Shown here one piece after another: positions 51,701-60,700 of a stretch of DNA of 64,000 bases (its first letter is position 1; each line of letters starts with the position of its first letter). The notes under the pieces were generated by a model that was not told the DNA's origin, made no database searches, and saw only the letters and a program-made list of their open reading frames with translations. The DNA is taken from NCBI GenBank assembly GCA_944474755.1, contig OX104114.1, positions 78,850,623-78,914,622 on the forward strand, read 5' to 3'. Source of the stretch: Limnoperna fortunei. Taxonomy: Eukaryota; Mollusca; Bivalvia; Mytilida; Modiolidae. The position numbers were made by a program, and so were the translations under genes.

Positions 51701-54700
51701 TTTCTTCATTCTTATACAGAAACACGGAATCTGATGAGTTTATTGTCCCTGAAACATATGTTAAAGATATAACAGCTCGTTTTTTTCAAATACTTTTCAA
51801 CCTTATTCTGTCATTTATAACTTATAATTATAATTGATGTACGAATCCTCCTATTTAATCAACTAATTAAAAACATGTACAATTTCATTAATTCCAATGA
51901 CCAAGGTGACTCATCATTACAATAAAAGCTTACTTTTTGTTTTACTGGAACAGCAATTTACCACAATTTAAGTGATATGCTATAAATTTTTGTCAATGTT
52001 GTAAGGCAATATACTATTATATATAAAGATGACTTATTCACCTAAAACTACACAATATCCAAATTTCATTTATTAGTTGACAAATAATTTAAAACAACGA
52101 GATCTATCTTAGTTTCTGCAATAATGCTGTAATAGTCTTTGTGTGCGACATAAATATGACATATTCACATACTACTACACGAATCATTACATGTCATGGC
52201 GTTTTATCGCTCAGTGACAATGGTGACTTGCCAGAACATGACAAGGTTAATTAACAAACTTATATCATGGTTCCTTTCCATTTGCAACAAAGTTACTAAC
52301 CATTACATGATATGGTTACTTACTATAACATAACAAGGTAGCTAACCATTACATGGCATGGTTGCTTACCATTGCATGACATGGTTACTTCCCATGGCAT
52401 AGCAAAAGCAAATGACTATTTAATTACAAAAGATATTTTCTATCACAAGACACAGGTTGTGAAATACTCAACATACGCTGCACATTCAAACGATTGAGAA
52501 TTTACTTATCTATATTCATTTGTTCAGAAAAAAGAGAAAGACTGACATACATATTGTGTGTACGTAAACATAAATATGTGTGACTGAAAATTTGTACTTA
52601 AAGATTTATTATGTTACATGGACGCTCACTAGATCTTACATGATTAAACACAAATGATGTACACTTAAAATTAATAAAGTTGAATTTAGATATTAAAACG
52701 TAAAACTTCATATATATTTGGTCAAGTTTTTACATGTAGGTAATGTATAATAGTAGAATAGTTGAAAGTTCATATGTGTATTTATTTAAAGTACCGTGAA
52801 CCTGTATGGTTGTTTGCTATTCTACTGTATAGCTTTTACTATTTTGATTAAGGCTAAGTTACGAATTTTTATTCAATAGTAAATTCAACTTGTTCATGAT
52901 ATTATAATTTGAAAATTGTTTTAAAAAGTATATTTGTAAACATATCTACGGGTCGACAAACACAGGGTGTATTTTGATAAAATTATGTAAAGTAAGAAAA
53001 AACTTACACTGTTGCCCAAACTTTTGAAATATATCAAATTCAGTCAGAACATCTTGCTCCGACAAAACTGTTCCATTGGGTAAAATAAAATCATTTGACT
53101 TGTTTCCATCAAAATTACCCATCAATCCGCTAACTTGCCCTTTATATCTATTTGGTACAATAACAGTCAATATAAGTTGTCGTATTCCTACTCGCACATT
53201 TATTTCAATTTCTGAAATGAACACATACATGTTGGCCTTTCATTTAACGGTTTATTTAAATTGGTGGCAGTTAAAGAGATGAACACAAAGTATTTGACCT
53301 GCTCTGGTATCAAAACAGTACAAGCACGTTTTTATCTGCTGGAAAGTGTATAGAGCACATACATTTACAAAACATTATGTTATTTGAACACGTGGTTTTC
53401 TTTAAACAGTCTATACTACGTATTCCTTCCTTGCCTTGCGGTTAAATATCTGATGTCTGATTTATTTAAACACTCTAACATTGCCTCTTAGTATTTTATT
53501 ATAAATACAGTAAATTCAAGAGGCTTGGGGTATGTAAATTCATCTGCCTAATATACTATAGAATTATAGAATTTAAGAATAAATGAACAGATGACTTCTA
53601 CACTACTAAATGTGAATGGTTCACTTAAACTGAGTCCTACTTCCGGTAAATTTACGTCGGGTACACCCTGCCTGTGGGACTCAAACTCGCAAGCTCAGTG
53701 TTGACAGGCGCGTGATCAATAGAAAGGTTACTAGTAGAGGAAAACGTTTAATAGTAACGCATATATGTTGCATCTAATTAAAAACTTAAACACGTACCAC
53801 TTTTTGAAAACCAAAAGCTAATACTTTCATTATCCTTGCGTCGAATAACTCCTCCATTTTGAAAGCTGACAAAGGTTTCATTGTTATAAAAATCGTTCGT
53901 GAAGTTGATTTTATTTGCAAATATAGACAAAGCTGAAATGAAGACAATATTACTTGGTACAGAATTAGAAATATCAGAAAAGTTTTTAAAAAATAAAAGA
54001 ATAAAAAACGTTCATCATTCAATGTGTTAATATTTGATTTTTTGTCAGAAACATGCTTACCTTTTTGAAATAAATAAAATGCAATCTATGTTTTTGCCAT
54101 GAAAGTAATAATAAATCATATGTAAAGTTTGTGGGGTATCTTAAATGGCCGTTGTGGATGTGAAAGCTGCAAAATGTACCTAGACGGGAACATTCAAGAC
54201 ACAATACCAAAGGAATATCTGGTTCTATAGACAAACCAACAAAGTGAAACCTAATGTTTAATTTATATTAAATTTTATTTAAAATCTCAATCAATATAAT
54301 TATAATTATTAAAACAGACCAAGCACTGTTACATATCCCTTACGATACGTATGAAGGACGCCATTTTATTGATTTATAAATTATCTTTATAGAAGTATAA
54401 TGTGTTAAAATACGTACAATTTAAGTCTGCAGATAATTCTACGTGGAATGAAAAGTTTGAATCTTTTCCAGCAAACGCACTAAAAATTGTAGCATTGATA
54501 CGTTGTGTCTCATTTCCATTTCTTGTTGTTGCTAAGTCTGTTCTTGCTTGAAGCTCAAAGGTTAGGTTATCTGTATGTATCTGCATCATTGTGTATTCTC
54601 CCAAGCCATTAAAGGTATATTCGTTGCCATCTATTGTAGTGATGTGAGGGTCACCGAAAGAAAATCCTACATTAAATAAGCGTAAAATAGAGTTAAGAAG

Positions 54701-57700
54701 CCCTATTTCTATTCATCATAAAAAAGGTTAGTATTTTATACAAATGATTGTTAAAGGTGCTTTGGGGAAACAATAAATAAGTTTTATAACTATGAACAGT
54801 ATCTGTTTAAATAAAAAAAAAACAATTTTGATGAAAGATATTACTAGAAATATTTATAACAGGCTTTATCTGTTTGAAGGCCTGATGTAATTGTAATATA
54901 CTTTTAAAATCAATTTTATTATTTTAATTATGTGTTTATACTTTATAAAATTCAGTAGAAAGAATTATAAAGGTCTTATTTGATATTTTACTGAACAATA
55001 TCAATTTTTTTATATAGCCAGACTACTATGACATCTATAAAAAAAAACGTTAGTAATGTTTTTAACAAAAGTCCACATTAATACAAAACTATTTCATAAA
55101 TATCTCACGAAATCTCTAGCCCAAGTAACAGATAAATATTAATTAATGGGTAACATGTGAAAAATCCTTTGAATCCGAAAATAGCAACACCATAATTCAG
55201 CTCCCTAAAATACTCCACATTATACGAAACAACGTCACGTTTCATAAGTAACTCTTATGGCAGACTGGACAATACAAACCTGGTGTTGCAATTGGTTTGC
55301 TGTAACAATGACCCATCGGCCTGACACTATAGTAAAGATGGCAGTTTTGTGATTTATTACAGCAAAATTCCTTTGGTTGTTGGTCGTTAATAAAATATTC
55401 TTCTGAGTTCATGAACGGATTTTCACTCACAATACTTCCAGCTTCCGGGTATCCAGTAAGAATAATACCATAGTCATCATAACAACATATCTAAACAAAA
55501 TTTGTATCCATTAAGAATCGCTTTAATGGATTGAAAATGTTTGATCATCGAAATAACACGTTTGTGGTATTCTTCTAGTTTTAAGCGAATCGCGCTACTC
55601 AAATTAAAATATGTTTATTTTTAATTGTTTGAAATGACCATAAATAAGATAAATAAAATATTGAAAAAACAGAAGTCCATTATTACAGTGAAAAAAAAAT
55701 TACTTACACGTGAAACTCCATATCGATAGTTAGAATAACATTGGCTATGATTAATCGGAAAGAAGCGTCCATCAAAACGCAAATGAAACTTGTTACAGGG
55801 ACACACGAAGGTTGGTTCTTGTGAAACTTTCTCTAAAAAGGAGACAATGTTTCTGTTCTCCCTATACCATTTAACACATAATCCTCCATAATTTATGCCG
55901 TCTGAACTGTCATTGAACTTAGTAAACCATAAGCCTTTGGTACCTAAAATGTATCGTTATAGTACTTAATTTATATTTTATCCCAGGACGTTATAAAAAA
56001 AATTAAAATAAATGGGAAAGGCAAATAAAAACAAAAAAGGACAAACAACTTACATAAATATCGTCGGATGAACCTCATCACACATTGAAGAATATCCACG
56101 GTTTTTTTTGTAATTCTGTATTTTGTAATTTTTAGTCACGTAAACAGTCATTGACGAAAATACCGAAACATAATATTATTGTGTTCACACTGCTGTACTA
56201 TTATGATTAAGTTTAAATATCTGTTTTTCTGCTTTATTATAGTAGTAAATTAATTAAATAAATGCTTTCACATAAACCATGCAGACCTTCTGTAATAAAA
56301 ATATATATGCAAAATTTAAACCAATATCACTAATTGATGCTATCATTTTGTATTCATGTCACGTGCTTAGAGAGCTAAAGCTAATACTAGGCCGGTTTTT
56401 AGTTCTAATAAGTCATTTGGTGTTATTTCAAACTGATGAAAGTAATTGATGTACATTATCAATTAACACATTTATATCATTTTGTTACCCCAAATAATTC
56501 CCTATAAACTAAAAAAAGTCGTGTTATCGCTAGTATTAAAATTGATCATTGAGTTTTTATATTTAACTTATTCTGTTTTTATGTGATAGCATTCATTAAG
56601 TCCTTTTGTCTGTCTATCTGTATTTGGGATATACTTTTCGATCTAATTGACCGATTTGTTTCATATTGTACTAATATTGTTGCTCGGAAAACATAATGAG
56701 TAGAATTTGCAATAGGTTTCACAAAAGTTACCAATACGTATATTTGTTTAGATAAGATTTTGAGGTGGTTTCCTAAATTTTATAAGATTATGTGGCCCAT
56801 TTCTAAAAACATAAACCCCATTTACTCATGAATACTTTGAATCAAGTATGATTGAAAATGGTCTTGTGGTTGTGGAAAAAAATGAAAATGCTAAACGTTT
56901 ATGACAACGACACATACAGAAAACGGACTAATTTTGGTAAGAAAAGTATTTGGCTCAGTTGAAACTAAAACTAGTTTTTGCTTTCAGTTTCAGGTACAAA
57001 GCTATGTAAGTACTACATAATGTTTATATGTTTTGTCTGAAATCGGTTTAATGCAACTTTCGGCAATGCTTCAGCACATTATGACGTCTAGTAAACCATG
57101 ACTATATTAAGGCTATAACCAGAAACCAAACTGTTGACAAGAGGACATTAAGTTTATATGTTTAAATCCATTCGTTACTAGTTGGTCATCGATATCTATA
57201 ACCTCATAAAAAAATTTGGGAATGTATTACCGTTTTTAGTGTTTCCTCCGAATGTTGACATGTGAAAACCATCATCAGTGAATGAATAATTGTTTGGCTT
57301 TGAATGACCGGAAATGGAATATCCAATAGAAACACGTCTGCCGTAAGGGGGTTCCACATTGACATCAAAATAATTAGTCCATGAATACGTTCTTACTCCA
57401 TCTGTAACTAGGAGTGTTTGAAAAGACACAGTTGCCTAAAACGAATATTTACCCATTAGAAGTAATCTGCGCTTATAAATATCATGTAAGATTATTGATT
57501 TTCATATCATTTAATTAGTTTTTCTTACCCCATGAAACAAAGACACGAAAATTGACACAAGTGTTTAACCGTTTGTATTTAAAATGGTAAATTGCTTATT
57601 ATTATTTAGCATGAAACAAATGTAAAACTAATCGATATTTCGTTAACTTTGAGTCATAACGTTTGAAAAAGATGGCTACGTCTTAAAATTAAAAGAGTTC

Positions 57701-60700
57701 CGTATTGATACTTGTAATTATCAGTGGGATAAAACCAAAAAATGTGGTCACCATTACGTTAATAAAATTTAAACGAGGGTAAAAATCCAGAATTAATCAC
57801 GACCGTAGTTATCATTGAAGTAATAATGTAATGTATTCATAATATGGCGTCACATGCACACAGTCAAATAAGATGAGCATTTTTTTTTAAATTACTAGAT
57901 AAAAATCCGTATAACTAATGGATTTATCGGAAGTTTTTAGCGTGTAATAGTTATAGTTGCACAATAAAATGACCTTGTCAGTCGCAAAATATTATATAAA
58001 TCGTGGCTTATTCGATTTGAGACAAGGTAATGGCTATATTTTAAAATGTTTGTCTTACAGTACTGCCAACAACTGACGCATTCACCCAAGTTGCAACAAG
58101 AACCCATGCGGCTTCAAATTCATTCGTCCCTGTCAAAACGTTGACGTCTTTTGTAGCTTTAGTAAGGACACTGTCTAACAGCGTTTGATTCATTCTGTTG
58201 TCGTCTCCAGAATAAACACCATACCACATCGGATTGTCGCTTGAAATGTTCAAATCTGTCCAAAATGGGGCTAGAATATCCCTGCCACTGAATGTAGTAA
58301 GGTTTACTGATTCGAATGATGTATAGGCGCATTCAAAGCATATAAGACCATTGGTTGAAATCTACCAATACAAGAAAAAAATATATACAATAATGTCATA
58401 TTTACCTGTATACATGTACCTGTATAGACCCGTTTTACGCCGTCATTAGGTATACATTTGTTAGAAGCAAAATAGTTATATCAACATTGAAGAAATGAAT
58501 AAATGTTTGCATAGCGTGCACCAAGCAATATTTCACCTATACTCAGGGTGACAATAAGTTAATAAACAAAAGGTATTTGACTGTCACTGGAATTTTAGGT
58601 CGAGAACGAGAATATAATCTTTTCTTGCGGTTACAATGAGTCTACCCTATTTCAAAATCTACAAAAGGAACGGTCTTTATCGTGCAGGTTAACCACTTCG
58701 ACCGGGAGTGGCAGGCTTTCCTTATTATAAGCTTGACACCCTCGGTCAGCTCTGTGGGTTGTGCAATTAACGAAGGTAAAATACTCAAGACATTATACTG
58801 AGTTACCTATGACTGTGTATGGAATCAAGACCTTTTTCTGTGCCGAATTGCAAGCAGAAAATACACAAAAGAAACTATTCAGGGGTGTACAAGCCCTAAA
58901 AACTAGATCACCAAACGTACGCGCTTTTCATTTGAAAATTTTGATATATCTCGAAAGACGTCATTTCAGTTTTGACATTGTTAAACTCTTTAGTTTTCTT
59001 AATTGAGCTTTCGTTTCTATAAATGAACATAAAGATTGTATTTGCGCCAAACTTTTTTATCAAATAAGACACGTGAAATGATTTTTATTTTAATTTATCA
59101 TCTACTCTTATGTACTTCGTTTCCCAACCTGAATATATTTGAACTTTTTCTCGAAAACTGGAAGCAGAGTAAATATTGTGAGATTTCCGGTCGATTTGTC
59201 GTCTCCTGTAAGATTTCTGTCACCTGCCGTTTCACCGTGTATATACAGCTCTGTAATAAATCTTCTTGTTGTTGTAAAGATATTGGTGGTTGCATGATCA
59301 GTAGTTTTGATAGCCATTAGTGTACTAGATTGTGTTGCCGTAATCATTATATTAGATGTGGATGTTATAGCAGCCACTGTGGGAAAAAATAAATGCAGAT
59401 ATGCATCACAATTTTGCCCGATATATGCTAGTATCTAGTACAAACCATTTTACAATAAATAACCTACTTAATAGGCAATAACTCGTATAAAGTAAATTAC
59501 TAATTTTTTGCCTTTTGAGATCTTGTTTTGCTAATCATGAAAGCTGTTACTGTATCAATATATTTTCTATATAATAAACCAGACCAAATAGCAATTGGTC
59601 AATTAAACAATATTAGACACCCGTCGAGTAACTCATTGTAATATCTAGGGAAAAGTCAACTCCAGGAATAAGAAACACTACCTATGAGAAAATGTATGTT
59701 CGTATTTGATACACCGATTTAACATAACGATCAATTAGGTCATGGATACGTCCATAAAACTTCAGGAGAGACGTAGGTACGACAAACCTTTGTCTTGAAA
59801 ATCGGAATACCGATCGTAGGATCCAGAATAACGCGTCATCGCGTTTGTCGTAGAGTCTAGTTTGTAGTTTTTATTTTATTTTTGACCATCGGTGTTTAAG
59901 GTAAAGAATACGGTACCTGTACAATTGAATCCATCCCAATTAAAACCATCTTTGCAACTGCAATTAAAACCTCCAACAAAATTGAAACAGCTTGCATTTA
60001 CAGAACAAATGTCGGGGTTAGCAGAACATTCGTTTATATCTGAAAATAGTAAATATTGTTTTCAATAAATGTTATTTTGCAAATTGCCGCCATATGTATT
60101 TAAAATCTTTGTTTAGAAAATATCTTTTGTAAGAACTTGTTCTTCTAGATTAAAGTCGCACCCTGTAAACAAGTAACAATAAATTAGATACAAACCTAAA
60201 TTGTTTTCAATAATTTCAATGCATTTTCTAAATATTAATTTTTCACGATAAAATAGGACCTTTGTCGTCAGTAGCTATTGTAGTGGGACACATTTGAATT
60301 TGTGCGGATTTGATAATTAATCACCAGTAATGCTTTACCTTTACACGACTTGTCAGCATTTTCCTCAAACCCGTTTTGGCAGATACATTTAAAAGAACCA
60401 TATGTGTTTTGACAAACTGAGTGATCACCACAATTGTGTCTGTTATCGGAGCATTCATTTATATCACTGTTACACGTTGAACCTGTCCATCCTACTAGAC
60501 AGCGACATGATCCATTCACACGATTGCATGATTGTGTATTAGTTCGATTACACGAGCATACGTTTTTGCAATTCTCGCCGTAGGTAAGATAACCACATTC
60601 TGAATAATACAAATATTAAATATAAGTAAATAATTTTTATAATTAAAAAAAAATTCAAAAAGAGCAATCATTTGTATATAATCTCCCTGAATCTTTCTAT

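Noticed and set aside
59036..59320. Plus-strand 94-residue frame rich in Cys and Ser
   Set aside because: It overlaps the linker/NIDO exon at 59129-59376 in antisense.
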